Assembly (NCBI GenBank): GCA_001874255.1
Contig: MPDC01000010.1
Location: 62,001 to 126,000, forward strand
Direction: 5' to 3'
Source: Alphaproteobacteria bacterium MedPE-SWcel
GTDB taxonomy: Bacteria > Pseudomonadota > Alphaproteobacteria > Rhodobacterales > Rhodobacteraceae
Length of the DNA stretch: 64,000 bases
The notes beneath the pieces are model-generated. The model was not told the origin of the DNA, made no database searches, and worked only from the letters and a program-made list of their open reading frames with translations. Below are positions 1 through 9,207 of this stretch, piece by piece (position 1 is the stretch's first letter; every line of letters starts with the position of its first letter). The position numbers were made by a program, and so were the translations under genes.

Positions 1-101
1 GCGACCAGCACTTCACCGGCCGCGGGGGCCGGTGTCGGTACATCTTTCACGATCAGCGTCTCGCGTGCGGTGCCGCGTGCGGTATTGAATATCGCTTTCA
101 T
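1..101 (-). CDS. Quinone oxidoreductase / zinc-type alcohol dehydrogenase-like protein, N-terminal fragment
   Basis: The first 33 codons of a minus-strand gene are visible, starting at the ATG at 99-101, and the rest runs off the left edge. The peptide begins MKAIFNTARGTARETLIVKD and continues into a PxPxPxxGEVLV stretch. That is the usual N-terminus of the medium-chain dehydrogenase/reductase superfamily, in particular NADPH:quinone reductase (Qor-like) proteins. A GGAG ribosome binding site lies 5-6 bases upstream of the ATG. The family assignment rests on this short stretch only, so substrate and cofactor cannot be stated. Confidence 0.7.
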   Translation of the reverse strand, partial: MKAIFNTARGTARETLIVKDVPTPAPAAGEVLV

Positions 102-329
102 GCTTACTCCTGTCGTTTGGAGGGTTTCCCCGTTGCGCGCATGAGCCCCTAATTCTTCTCGGAAGGCAAGTGGAGGCAGGGCGGATTTGGACCGGCGGCG
201 CGACGGCCCGACCGCAATGGTGGCATTAACCAACATGACCGAAGTCGGGCAGGAATTAGCTATTGGGCAAGAAAACCTAACTAGCCTCGCCCCGTTGTGA
301 GTAAAGAATTCGGTCCGGGAGGCTCGTCG
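102..329. other. Divergent intergenic region
   Basis: This holds the divergent upstream regions of the quinone oxidoreductase-like gene (minus) and the GGDEF-EAL gene (plus). I see no confident -35/-10 pair. A short A-rich stretch occurs around 258-275. A GTG at 297 is in frame with the GGDEF-EAL gene, but the strong GGGAGG ribosome binding site lies just before the ATG at 330. Confidence 0.4.
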
Positions 330-2672
330 ATGCGGCTGGGGCAAACATTGACATTATTTGCGTTGATCCTTGCTGTTTTGACTGGGATTTCGTTCCTTGG
401 CTACCGGTATCTGACGCTCGCTGGCGAGTATCGGGCAGGTACTATGTCGCATTTTACCACGACACACGAAATCCTTGATATCCTGGCTGAGAACCCGGTT
501 GTGCGGCCCGCCACCGCTGCAAGATTGCAGAGCTTGCTCCACACTGCCGACGATCAGGTGCATTGGTGTATTGAAAACATCTCCACGGTCGAGCGGCGCG
601 TGCTGGAGATGATGGGGGCGGCCGACGCGCTGGGTTTGTGCGAAGACGCCATTCAGGAAACTCATGTGTCTCTGAATATTCTGGCACCTCTTCTTCTGGA
701 GGACGCCGTACAGCGCGTTGGCGAAGACGGCCCGTTTGCGCGCAATCTGGCACTTGCGGAGTCTGTCACCCGAGTACAGGAGCTGAGCCACGCATTTCGT
801 CCCCATCTCGATATGCTGGAGGCGAGACTGACCCGTCTTGTCGAGATCGGCACAGCGATAGCGAGCCTTTGTCTGGCGGTGGTCTTTGTCTTCCTGTCGA
901 AGCAGTTGATCCGCTCTTGGCGCAATCAGGCAGATCAGACCTTGCAGCTGAAACGGATGTCACAGCGGGCCGGTGCGGCAATGGGTGCGGCGACCGACGG
1001 CTTCGCGATATTTGATGAAAAACAATGCCTGGTGACATGCAACGGCCGCTACCGTGCCCTGAGCCACAGCCACCCGGAGCACGTCAGACCCGGGATGTCA
1101 GTGGAGGAAATCCTCATCAGTGCAGTCGAAGCCGGCCACTATGCGCTCAATGGCCAGTCGGCGGACCATTACGTCTCGAATTACGCGCGTCGCGTGGAGG
1201 ACAACAATTTCCGGGTCGAAACACAGCTGGAGCTTTCGGACGACCGGCACATCATCTCGCGGGTGAACGAAACCGATTTCGGCGACAAGGTCGAGACGCG
1301 GTCCGATATCACCTCGCTGGTCCGCGGGGAGCGGGATCAGCGTCATACCGCAGAGGCGCTTCAGGAAGCGAAGGATCGGGTAGAATTGCAATCCCTGCGC
1401 GATCCGCTGACGCAGTTGCCGAACCGGCGCCACCTGGACCGGGAGCTGGCGCGACGGCTCAATACCGAGGCCGTTACACTGGTCCGGATTGACCTCGACC
1501 GGTTCAAGAAGATCAACGATATCCTCGGCCATGAGGCGGGGGATTTCGTGCTTTGCCATGTTGCCGATGTCCTTCGTGATCACAGCAAGGAAGGCGATCT
1601 TCCGGCGCGTGTGGGCGGCGATGAATTTGTCGTATTGTGCCAGTCAGGAACAACACTTCGCGAAGGCGAAATACTGGCAGACCGGATCCTGAAGGCGGTT
1701 CTTGAACCCATCGCCTGGGGCAACAAGAGGTGCAATTTCGGTGCCAGTTTCGGGGTCGCGAGCGGCGAACCGGGGGTGACAGACGCCAGTGAATTGCTGA
1801 GCAATGCCGACGCTGCGCTCTATCGTGCCAAGGCCTCGGGGCGGGCGACGGTCGAAGTCTTCACCTCTGAGATGCGCGCGGAGGCGCTTGCCGAACGTGC
1901 GCTTGCCGATCGATTGCCACACGCGCTCGATGCGGGGGAAATCGTTCCCTACTACCATACCCAGCATGACGCGCAGAGTTGGTCGCTTGCCGGGGTCGAA
2001 GTTCTGGCGCGCTGGAACCATCCGGAACTGGGCGTGCTGTCACCCATTAAATTTCTGGGCATTGCCAAACAGTTGGGGCTTGAGGCTGAACTGGACGGTC
2101 ACATCTTTGAAACCGCAGTACAACAGATGAGCGTGCTGAACGCGCAGTCGATCACCATACCCCGCGTGGCGTTCAACGTGAGCGCCCCGCGGATCATGGA
2201 ACCGGGGTTCCTGGAATCGGTGCAGGCCCGGATACCTGAAAATCGTGATCGGTTTGCCTTTGAAATTCTCGAGTCGATCTCCTGCGAGGAAGAAGGAGAA
2301 GCGCTGATCTTTTGTATCGATGCGCTCAAGGATATGGGGTTCCAGATCGATGTGGACGACTTTGGGTCCGGCCATGCTTCGATCAACGCGGTTTTGAACA
2401 TTGAACCGGATGCGATCAAGATCGACCGGAATATCATCTTCCCGTTGGGGCAGAGCGACCGGGCCGAGCGGATGGTCGCCTCGGTCGTGGATCTCGCGCA
2501 TACGTTGGATGTCAAAATCGTCGCCGAGGGCGTTGATACTCTCGATAAGGCGGAGCTTTTGCACAGGTTTGGCTGCGATGTCCTGCAAGGGTTCTACTTT
2601 TCCAAGCCTTGCAGCTTTGAGGAGTTGCAGGCGAAATTGATGGAAATTGGCCTGGATCGCAGTGCCATCTGA
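330..2672 (+). CDS. Membrane-anchored GGDEF-EAL cyclic-di-GMP turnover protein
   Basis: Predicted 780-residue inner-membrane regulator of cyclic-di-GMP. It has a membrane helix near residues 5-26, a roughly 145-residue presumably periplasmic segment, a second helix near 172-195, a PAS-like region, a GGDEF domain and an EAL domain. The GGDEF motif is intact at 429-433. The upstream inhibitory-site position reads KEGD rather than RxxD, so product inhibition may be weak. The EAL domain has EVL at 557-559, plus FNVS, FEILES, DDFGSG (676-681), KID and AEGVD, so the metal-binding phosphodiesterase residues look retained. The ATG at 330 is preferred over an in-frame GTG at 297 because GGGAGG lies 7 bases upstream. 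Whether it acts as cyclase, phosphodiesterase or both cannot be read from sequence. It is monocistronic. Confidence 0.93.
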   Translation: MRLGQTLTLFALILAVLTGISFLGYRYLTLAGEYRAGTMSHFTTTHEILDILAENPVVRPATAARLQSLLHTADDQVHWCIENISTVERRVLEMMGAADALGLCEDAIQETHVSLNILAPLLLEDAVQRVGEDGPFARNLALAESVTRVQELSHAFRPHLDMLEARLTRLVEIGTAIASLCLAVVFVFLSKQLIRSWRNQADQTLQLKRMSQRAGAAMGAATDGFAIFDEKQCLVTCNGRYRALSHSHPEHVRPGMSVEEILISAVEAGHYALNGQSADHYVSNYARRVEDNNFRVETQLELSDDRHIISRVNETDFGDKVETRSDITSLVRGERDQRHTAEALQEAKDRVELQSLRDPLTQLPNRRHLDRELARRLNTEAVTLVRIDLDRFKKINDILGHEAGDFVLCHVADVLRDHSKEGDLPARVGGDEFVVLCQSGTTLREGEILADRILKAVLEPIAWGNKRCNFGASFGVASGEPGVTDASELLSNADAALYRAKASGRATVEVFTSEMRAEALAERALADRLPHALDAGEIVPYYHTQHDAQSWSLAGVEVLARWNHPELGVLSPIKFLGIAKQLGLEAELDGHIFETAVQQMSVLNAQSITIPRVAFNVSAPRIMEPGFLESVQARIPENRDRFAFEILESISCEEEGEALIFCIDALKDMGFQIDVDDFGSGHASINAVLNIEPDAIKIDRNIIFPLGQSDRAERMVASVVDLAHTLDVKIVAEGVDTLDKAELLHRFGCDVLQGFYFSKPCSFEELQAKLMEIGLDRSAI

Positions 2673-2745
2673 TCCTGCGCTCGGTGTACCGACACAGGCG
2701 CTATTGGCAACATCGGCAAACTATCAATATCATGCCAATAGGGCC

Positions 2746-3546
2746 TCACGGCGAGCCAGGGGATGAGTGTTGCGGGCGCAAAAGCGCTAGTGTCTCCGCT
2801 TGCAACGGGGCGCGACTGGCGAGAACTGCCCCACCGTGCTTCAGGAACTGCGACAGGTCGCTCACTCGAACGGTGCCTCCGGCCTCTTGGACGAGCAGCA
2901 ACCCCGCCATTGCGTCCCAAGGATTGAGGTGCCCTTCGAAATAGAAATCTGCCCAGCCCGCAGCAACAGCAAGCAAGCCAAAACAAGCTGCACCTTGGCG
3001 GCGATAGTCATAGCCTACCCGGAGCAGGCCGCCGATTGTGCCGAGGTGATCCTGTAACTCCAGCCGGACGGAATGCCCCAGGATTGCAAGTCTGCTGTCG
3101 GTTTCAGCGTGCTGCGGCAGATGCATTCTCTGGCCGTCGAGGAAGGCCCCTTCGCCGCGCGCGCACCAGGCGATGCGATCGAGGTCGGGCAGGGCAATTG
3201 CGCCCAGGACGATCTCCGTCTTTCGCAGACAGGCGATGGAAACACCCCATTCCGGCAGGCCATGCAGGTAATTGGTCGTGCCATCAATGGGATCGACAAC
3301 CCAGGTGAACGGACCATATGCGGTCTGGCCAGTTTCTTCGCCGAGAAACCCATCGTCGGGAAATGCGGTCAGGATGCGGTCGCGCAGCATCGCCTCCACC
3401 GCCTGATCGGCTTTGGTGACAAAATCCTGCCTGCCCTTGACCGACACAAAACCGGTGCCCTGTTCGGCGCGCATGGCACGGGCGAGCTGCCCGGCCTCCT
3501 GTGCCAGGCTGCGGGCAAGATCCTGTCGGGAGGGTGATCTGGTCAT
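2746..3546 (-). CDS. Inositol monophosphatase family protein
   Basis: Predicted 266-residue soluble Mg-dependent phosphatase of the inositol monophosphatase/SuhB/CysQ fold. The metal-binding signatures are present: GEETG around residues 69-73, VVDPIDGTTN at 83-92 and a C-terminal NPWDAMAG motif. Start chosen at 3546 because ATG overlaps the stop of the upstream LacI-type gene as ATGA, the same coupling used throughout this operon; an ATG 10 codons earlier is possible. It is the last gene of an operon with a tandem glycerophosphodiesterase and a carbohydrate-type ABC importer. It may therefore dephosphorylate an inositol or sugar phosphate released from the imported compound. The family also includes bisphosphate nucleotidases and fructose bisphosphatases, so substrate is inferred. 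Confidence 0.93.
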   Translation of the reverse strand: MTRSPSRQDLARSLAQEAGQLARAMRAEQGTGFVSVKGRQDFVTKADQAVEAMLRDRILTAFPDDGFLGEETGQTAYGPFTWVVDPIDGTTNYLHGLPEWGVSIACLRKTEIVLGAIALPDLDRIAWCARGEGAFLDGQRMHLPQHAETDSRLAILGHSVRLELQDHLGTIGGLLRVGYDYRRQGAACFGLLAVAAGWADFYFEGHLNPWDAMAGLLLVQEAGGTVRVSDLSQFLKHGGAVLASRAPLQAETLALLRPQHSSPGSP

Positions 3547-4562
3547 GTGGCTGAGTACCTTGTTGTGCCGCGCCAAACCGGCGAGATCGGGATCGTCGCC
3601 ACCACGAAGTCGCGGTCGGGATCTTCGATTCTGGCCTGCATCAGATCAACGGCCAGCAAGGCGGCCGCCGCCGCGTCCTGCCGGATCGTCGACAGGTTGT
3701 TTCCAAGCCACCCCGCCTGTTCGATGTCATCATAGCCGAGGATCTGCAGATCCTGCGGGACCTGCCAATTATATTTCACCCTCATCCCATCGAGAAAACC
3801 GAGCGCCAGGAGGTCGGTGGTGCAAAACACCGCGTCAACAGAACGGTCCTGCGCCACAAACAGGTCCGCGGCTTCGAGCCCGTCAAGATAGTTCTGTCGC
3901 CTCGGTTCGATCACGGTCACGGGCAGGCAGGCGGCGCGACAACAGTCGGCGAAGACCCGCGCGCGCCCCGACACGGTGTAGGTTTTTTCCTGCGGCTCAA
4001 GGACTGCGAAGCTCTCTCCACCGGCCTGCCGCAGCATGTCAAAGGCCATCCGGCCCGAGGCTTCGATGTCCAGCTGCACGCGATCAGCTTCGGCATCGTG
4101 CACATCCCGGTTTACCAGCACAACCGGAACTGACAGCCGCTTGCACTCGTCAATGATGTCGGCGGGCGGGGAGTCGGAGGTCACGAGCATTCCGGCCACA
4201 TTGTAGTTGAGCAGCCGGTCGATCAGACCAGAGAGTGCCGCATCGCCCTCGGCGACAATCAGAAGCGGGCAATAGCCCTTCGCCAGCAGCTCTCGTGCTG
4301 CTACCTTGACCTGAAGTGCCCGGTAGGGCGTGTCGAGGCGCGAGGCCACCACCCCGACAAGGCCGGAGTTCTGGTTGTGCAATCCGCGGGCCAGATAGTT
4401 GACACGATAGCCAAGCTCCTGTGCGGCCTTGATGACGCGTTCGCGGGTTTCTTCAGAAACCCGGCCGGTGCCTGACAGGGCACGTGACACGGCGGACCGG
4501 TGGACATTGGCCATACGGGCGACATCAAAGGATGTTGGCTTTTTCTTTTTCTTCTCGGTCAT
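3543..4562 (-). CDS. LacI-family transcriptional repressor
   Basis: Predicted 339-residue regulator. The N-terminal helix-turn-helix (about residues 10-35) has the family pattern SFDVARMANVHRSAVSRALS, followed by the hinge helix and a periplasmic-binding-protein-like effector domain. The sequence GYDDIEQAG near the C-terminal third is typical of the LacI/PurR core. Its ATG overlaps the stop of the phosphodiesterase gene by 4 bases, and its own stop overlaps the phosphatase start. It is thus embedded in the operon it probably controls. A perfect palindrome with a central CG at 10619-10630, upstream of the first operon gene, is a plausible operator. The inducer is unknown; the transported substrate or a breakdown product is the natural guess. 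Confidence 0.95.
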   Translation of the reverse strand: MTEKKKKKPTSFDVARMANVHRSAVSRALSGTGRVSEETRERVIKAAQELGYRVNYLARGLHNQNSGLVGVVASRLDTPYRALQVKVAARELLAKGYCPLLIVAEGDAALSGLIDRLLNYNVAGMLVTSDSPPADIIDECKRLSVPVVLVNRDVHDAEADRVQLDIEASGRMAFDMLRQAGGESFAVLEPQEKTYTVSGRARVFADCCRAACLPVTVIEPRRQNYLDGLEAADLFVAQDRSVDAVFCTTDLLALGFLDGMRVKYNWQVPQDLQILGYDDIEQAGWLGNNLSTIRQDAAAAALLAVDLMQARIEDPDRDFVVATIPISPVWRGTTRYSAT

Positions 4563-5986
4563 GGCTGAAATCGGGCCTGTATATGGTCGCGGAACAAGAA
4601 GGGAAAATGCAGGTTCGCCAGATCCGGAGCGGCGGCAAGAATCTGGTCAAAGATCTCCGTGTCCCGCCCCATGTAGGCCACCATCGGGCGAACACCTGCG
4701 GCACGGCAGCGAGGGAATTCCGAGAAATCCTCGGTATGGGTGTATTCGATGATCGCGGGGGACAGGGTGGTCAGAGCGGTCTTCAGGTCAGGCAGGTCCT
4801 GACGGCGGATCATGATCCGTGCATCGGGGGCAGCATGGCGCAGCGCGACAAGACGGTCATGATCAAAGGCCCAGAAGAAACAGCGATGCATTGCGTCCCG
4901 CTCGCGCACGGCCGCAATGACGGCGGCGGGATCGGCAGATTTCAATTCCACATACAATTGCCCGTCATAGGCTGCTGCAATATCGAGGATATCGGCAAAC
5001 CCGGGCACTTTCTCACCGCTGAAATGGCCGGAGTACCAGCCGCCGGCATCCAGGTGCGCACAGGTTTCGGATGTCGCCCAGTTGACAGCGCCCCGGCCAT
5101 CGGTGGTGCGGTCGAATGTGGGGTCATGTATCACGGCCAGAGTGCCATCGGACAGGGACTGGACGTCCAGCTCCACGACGTCAAAGCCGGCTGCAAAGGC
5201 ACAGATTGCGGCTTCGGCGGTGTTTTCCGGCGCAAATTCCGTGGCACCGCGGTGGCAAACGATCTCCAGCGGTCCGAGCGCGCGCGCCCGGAACGGATGC
5301 ACCAGTTCAGGCCGGTCAGAGCAGATGCCGAGGACCGGCAGGTGCCGCAAATCCGCCATGCGCACAGGGTCTTCCTCGTGCCAAAGAACAATGCTCTGGC
5401 CCCGGTCGCGGGCGCGGGCGAAGAAATCCGGGGTCAGCTGGTCCTGTGGCCGTTCCAGCCGTTCCCAGCACAGGTGGATGATATCCGCCCCCTGTGCATG
5501 TTCAAACGGGTCAACGCCAGGCGGCACCAGCGCAGCGCGGGGGTAGGGGCAGTCAACGGCCGCCAGCGCCGCTACGGCCCGTGGATCAAATGTGCCGAGG
5601 ATGGCGCGGTCGATACCCTGGGCGATCAGCGCCTGCATGACCGGGATTGCGGCGACCGGATCCTTGATGTCCGCATAGATCCCGGCCTGCCGCGCCACGG
5701 CAAGCGCCAGAACACTGGCCAGGGGAACCGCAGATACGCCGAGATCCCTTGCCGCTTGCGAGAGTTCGTCGGCGGTCAGCTGCGCGACAGCGCGACCGTC
5801 CGGCAGGGTGGCATCATGGCAGGCGACCAATGTGCCACATGCGGCCCGCCGGATATCGACTTCCCAGAAGTCCGCGCCGAGACGGGCGGCCTTCTCATAG
5901 GCCTCGAGCGAGCCTTCCGGCGCATAGGCCGAGGCGCCACGATGAGCGATCGCGTAGGGGCGATCCGGCGTCATCCAATCCGTCAT
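4559..5986 (-). CDS. Tandem-domain glycerophosphodiester phosphodiesterase
   Basis: Predicted 475-residue protein carrying two copies of the GDPD fold, which hydrolyses glycerophosphodiesters to glycerol-3-phosphate and an alcohol. Copy one starts at residues 11-19 (YAIAHRGAS) with APEGSLEAY and WEVDIR following. Copy two, beginning near residue 240, has VCHRGA, APENTAEA, VELDVQ and IHDPTFDRTTDG. Copy two matches the catalytic consensus well. In copy one the APENT position reads APEGS and EVD is followed by IR, so it may be less active or have another specificity. Most bacterial UgpQ enzymes have a single domain of about 250 residues. No signal peptide is seen, so it should act in the cytoplasm on imported substrate. 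It is coupled by ATGA overlaps to the ATPase gene before it and the LacI gene after it. Confidence 0.94.
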   Translation of the reverse strand: MTDWMTPDRPYAIAHRGASAYAPEGSLEAYEKAARLGADFWEVDIRRAACGTLVACHDATLPDGRAVAQLTADELSQAARDLGVSAVPLASVLALAVARQAGIYADIKDPVAAIPVMQALIAQGIDRAILGTFDPRAVAALAAVDCPYPRAALVPPGVDPFEHAQGADIIHLCWERLERPQDQLTPDFFARARDRGQSIVLWHEEDPVRMADLRHLPVLGICSDRPELVHPFRARALGPLEIVCHRGATEFAPENTAEAAICAFAAGFDVVELDVQSLSDGTLAVIHDPTFDRTTDGRGAVNWATSETCAHLDAGGWYSGHFSGEKVPGFADILDIAAAYDGQLYVELKSADPAAVIAAVRERDAMHRCFFWAFDHDRLVALRHAAPDARIMIRRQDLPDLKTALTTLSPAIIEYTHTEDFSEFPRCRAAGVRPMVAYMGRDTEIFDQILAAAPDLANLHFPFLFRDHIQARFQP

Positions 5987-6981
5987 AGTCGGGTTCCATC
6001 TTGATCAAACCGCAGCAGCTGGTCATGGGCAAGGCCCCAATCGACCGTTGTTCCCGGCGTGATACCAGACCCGGCCGGTTGGATGGAGCGCAATATCTCT
6101 CCGGTCGGGAGCTGGACGTCGAAAAGATCCTCACGCCCCTGGGTTTCAACAAAGGTGATCCGCCCGCTGACGCCTTCGCCGAACTGGGGCCCGAAGGCTT
6201 CGGGGCGAATGCCGTATTGCGTCACGCCGGGGGCCGCCAGTCCAAGGCCCTTGCCCGACAGGAAGGAGATTGGCGGATTGCCGAGAAAACCTGCAACAAA
6301 CTGATCTTCCGGCGCCGCATACATCGCCGTCGGCGTGTCATATTGTACGATGCGCCCGCCGTTCATCAGCGCGATGCGATCGCACATGGACATGGCCTCT
6401 ACCTGATCATGGGTCACCAGAATGGCCGTCAGACCGGTTTCCTGCTGCAGGCGTCGGATCTCGGACCGCATTTCAAGGCGCAGCTTGGCGTCGAGGTTGG
6501 CAAGCGGTTCATCCAGCAGCAGGAAATCGGGCTGCCGGACCAGCGCGCGGGCCAGTGCAACGCGTTGCTGCTGCCCGCCCGAGAGCTGTGCGGGGCGGCG
6601 CTCCAGCAGCGCCTCGATATGGACCAGCGCGGCGTATTTCCGCACCAGCTTCTCCCGGTCGATGCGGTTCATTTTCTGCACCTTCAACGGAAAGGCGATG
6701 TTCTCCGCCACTGTCATATGCGGATAGAGCGCGTAGTTCTGGAACACCACGCCGACGTTTCGCGACTGGCTGGGCAAATGGGCCACGTCGGTGCCCCCGA
6801 ACAACAGTCGGCCCTCGTCGATGCGGTGGATGCCGCAGATGGCAAACAACGTGGTGGACTTGCCGCAGCCTGAGGGGCCGAGCAGGGCGATCATTTCGCC
6901 GGAGTGAACCGAGAGTGACATGTTCTCGATCACAGTGGTGTTGCCGAAACGCTTGGTGAAGTCGATCAGATCAAGTTGCAT
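5983..6981 (-). CDS. ABC importer ATPase, MalK/UgpC type
   Basis: Predicted 332-residue cytoplasmic ATPase of a carbohydrate-type importer. Walker A is GPSGCGKST (about residues 34-42), the signature is LSGGQQQR, Walker B is FLLLDEPLANLD, and the switch histidine lies in LVTHDQ. A C-terminal OB-like (TOBE) segment follows from about residue 235, as in MalK and UgpC. Its start overlaps the stop of the upstream permease as TGATG. It energises the permease pair encoded at 6981-9154 and its stop is coupled to the phosphodiesterase gene. Confidence 0.95.
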   Translation of the reverse strand: MQLDLIDFTKRFGNTTVIENMSLSVHSGEMIALLGPSGCGKSTTLFAICGIHRIDEGRLLFGGTDVAHLPSQSRNVGVVFQNYALYPHMTVAENIAFPLKVQKMNRIDREKLVRKYAALVHIEALLERRPAQLSGGQQQRVALARALVRQPDFLLLDEPLANLDAKLRLEMRSEIRRLQQETGLTAILVTHDQVEAMSMCDRIALMNGGRIVQYDTPTAMYAAPEDQFVAGFLGNPPISFLSGKGLGLAAPGVTQYGIRPEAFGPQFGEGVSGRITFVETQGREDLFDVQLPTGEILRSIQPAGSGITPGTTVDWGLAHDQLLRFDQDGTRL

Positions 6982-7823
6982 CAGCCTTTGGTGCCTCCGC
7001 CATAGATGTTCATGAGGTGTTTTTGAAAGAAGAGATAGATCACGACGACGGGCGCCGCGTAGAACAGGCCCACGGCCTTGAACAGGTTGAAGTCTGCTTT
7101 GGTGTCGTCGAGGATCAGGCTGTTGAGGTAGGTGGAGAGCACCTGTGCCTCTGAACCCGGCGCCAATACTTGCGGCAGGATGTATTCAGACCACCCAGAC
7201 AGAAAGGAAAACAGGATCAGTGCCATCAGCCCCGGCTGCACCTGTGGCAGCACCAGATGCCACCAGACGGCAGCGCGACTGGCACCGTCCTGCACCCCGG
7301 CCATTTCGATCTCCCAGGGGACGGTGTCGTAAAACCCCTTCATGATCCAGATCCCCAAAGGCAGCTCCAGCGCGGTTTTCACCACGATGACGCCAATCAA
7401 AGTGTCATAGAGGCCCAGCATCTGCAGGATCAGGAAAATGGCGATGATCAGCGTGATCGTCGGAAAGGCATGCAGCACGATGAGCCCCGCGAGGAAGAAC
7501 CCGCGGGCCGGGAAGTTCAGTCTGGACAGGGCATAGCCTGCCGTCAGCGATACCATCGTCACCACCAGCGCCGAGGTGGCCGCAAAGATGAATGTGTTGG
7601 CGGTGGCGGTCCAGATACTGCCGCGCCCCTCTGCCACGGGTTCCCAAAGAAAGCGGAAATGTTCCAGCGTGACGCGAGCCGGAAGCAGCGTGCCCGGTCC
7701 GGTGTCGGTAAAGGCGTCGATCACCGAGTAGAGGCACATGATCATCAGCGGCAGGGAGACCAGCGACAGCACCAGAAGAATGGGCCAGTTGCGGTAGGAA
7801 GAGGGCGCGGACATACGTGTCAT
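6981..7823 (-). CDS. Carbohydrate-type ABC importer permease (MalG/UgpE-like)
   Basis: Predicted 280-residue integral membrane subunit with about six helices. The EAA loop, which contacts the ATPase, is visible in the second half as the segment around EMAGVQDGASRAAVWWHLVLP. The open frame extends far upstream, but the start at 7823 is chosen because ATG overlaps the stop of the preceding permease as ATGA and the protein then has family length. An internal ATG three codons later (7814) is also possible. It pairs with the product of 7820-9154. Confidence 0.94.
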   Translation of the reverse strand: MTRMSAPSSYRNWPILLVLSLVSLPLMIMCLYSVIDAFTDTGPGTLLPARVTLEHFRFLWEPVAEGRGSIWTATANTFIFAATSALVVTMVSLTAGYALSRLNFPARGFFLAGLIVLHAFPTITLIIAIFLILQMLGLYDTLIGVIVVKTALELPLGIWIMKGFYDTVPWEIEMAGVQDGASRAAVWWHLVLPQVQPGLMALILFSFLSGWSEYILPQVLAPGSEAQVLSTYLNSLILDDTKADFNLFKAVGLFYAAPVVVIYLFFQKHLMNIYGGGTKG

Positions 7824-9154
7824 CCTTCGATCAGTGGCGTGGTGATCAGGCGTTTGAAGTTGAACAGGCGGAAATACAGCAAGCTCGCCAGGAGCCCCAT
7901 CACCACCAGAACAAGTGCAAAGGCGGCGCCCAGCCCGTATTCCAGATTGCCGCCATAGTTGTTGAGCGCCGTGTGATAGGCGGCCAGCGACCAGACCTCG
8001 GTCGACCGACCCGGGCCGCCGTCGGTGGCGAGAAGGATATATTCGAACGAGGTCAGCAGGGACAAAGTCTGATAGCAGGTGATGAACAGGATCGGCCATG
8101 ACAGCTGCGGCAGGATGATCCAGCGCACCTGCTGCCAGCGGCTGGCGCCATCGACTTCGCTGGCCAGAAGCATGGAGGTCGGAATGGCCCGGATCGCGGA
8201 GGAGAATATGATCATTCCCATCGACGAGCCGACAAAGCCGTTGATCAGCACCACCGCCGTCCAGGCATGATAGGAGGTGTCGAGCATCCAGTTTTTCGGG
8301 CTCATCCCGAAATACCCGCTGAAGGTCGCGAGGAACCCGGTGTCCCAGGTGAACCAGCGCCACATCATCACATAGAGAACCGGAGGCAGGATGCGCGGCA
8401 GGAACCAGATTGCGCGGAACGTCGTCGCCTGGCCCTTTGGCAGGTAAAAGGTGGTAATCGCGAGAAACAGACCGAAGCCCACGCTGAAGGCGAGCGTCAG
8501 CGTCACATAGAGGGCGGTATTTGCGGCATAGCGCAGGGTGGAGGGCAGGGCGAACAGCAGCGACACATTCTCGGTGGTCCAGGCCCAGCCGGTATAGGCG
8601 CCGGCGGTGATCTCTGCGGCGTGGGTGGGCGCGATCCCTGTTTCCGCCAGAGCCGCAGCGAACTGAGCCTCGTCAGCAAAGCGTTCGTTCAGGATCGACC
8701 GTTTGAACAGATCGGCGGCGGCCTTGCGCTCGCGCGTTTTGCGAATTGCATTGTCGCGGAGATCTTTCAGCGCCCGCTCCATGTCGCGACGCTCGGCGAA
8801 CTCTGCCCCGCCGTGCAGCCGGTCCATCTCTGCTGCGGTGGCGGCTGTTGTCGCGGCGGCCAGTGCTGCCAGCCCTTCTGCGTCCACCCGGTAGCCGCCG
8901 GACGCCAGTTTTTCCAGCATGTCCTTCGGCAGGCCGTCATCGGCAAGGGAGCGGAGCGTGGCCGTGTTCAACAGGTATTCTCCACCGGTGACGCCGGTGG
9001 CGGTCGACATGTTGGTGAAGGCAAAGAACCCCGTCAGCACCACGGGCAACAGGAAGAACAACGCCACCATAACAAGGGCGGGGCTGAGGAAGGCGAGGCC
9101 CAGCCAGTTTACTCTGCGCATGACAAGTCCCGATGTCTGAAGTGAGGAGGTCAA
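7820..9154 (-). CDS. Carbohydrate-type ABC importer permease with large N-terminal insertion (MalF/UgpA-like)
   Basis: Predicted 444-residue membrane protein, about 150 residues longer than a typical UgpA. After the first helix (about residues 18-45) comes a roughly 140-residue hydrophilic, alanine- and charge-rich segment (about 50-190). Five further helices and an EAA loop (SEVDGASRWQQVRWIILPQL) follow. The extra segment sits where MalF carries its periplasmic P2 loop, so it may contact the binding protein. The first possible ATG is at 9154. An ATG at 9121 (MRRVNWLG) gives a more usual N-terminus and has a weak GGGA upstream, so the start is uncertain by 11 codons. Confidence 0.92.
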   Translation of the reverse strand: MTSSLQTSGLVMRRVNWLGLAFLSPALVMVALFFLLPVVLTGFFAFTNMSTATGVTGGEYLLNTATLRSLADDGLPKDMLEKLASGGYRVDAEGLAALAAATTAATAAEMDRLHGGAEFAERRDMERALKDLRDNAIRKTRERKAAADLFKRSILNERFADEAQFAAALAETGIAPTHAAEITAGAYTGWAWTTENVSLLFALPSTLRYAANTALYVTLTLAFSVGFGLFLAITTFYLPKGQATTFRAIWFLPRILPPVLYVMMWRWFTWDTGFLATFSGYFGMSPKNWMLDTSYHAWTAVVLINGFVGSSMGMIIFSSAIRAIPTSMLLASEVDGASRWQQVRWIILPQLSWPILFITCYQTLSLLTSFEYILLATDGGPGRSTEVWSLAAYHTALNNYGGNLEYGLGAAFALVLVVMGLLASLLYFRLFNFKRLITTPLIEG

Positions 9155-9207
9155 AGCCGGGAAGGCGGCGAGCCGCCCTCCCGATCATCTTGGGGGGAAG
9201 CTGTTGT

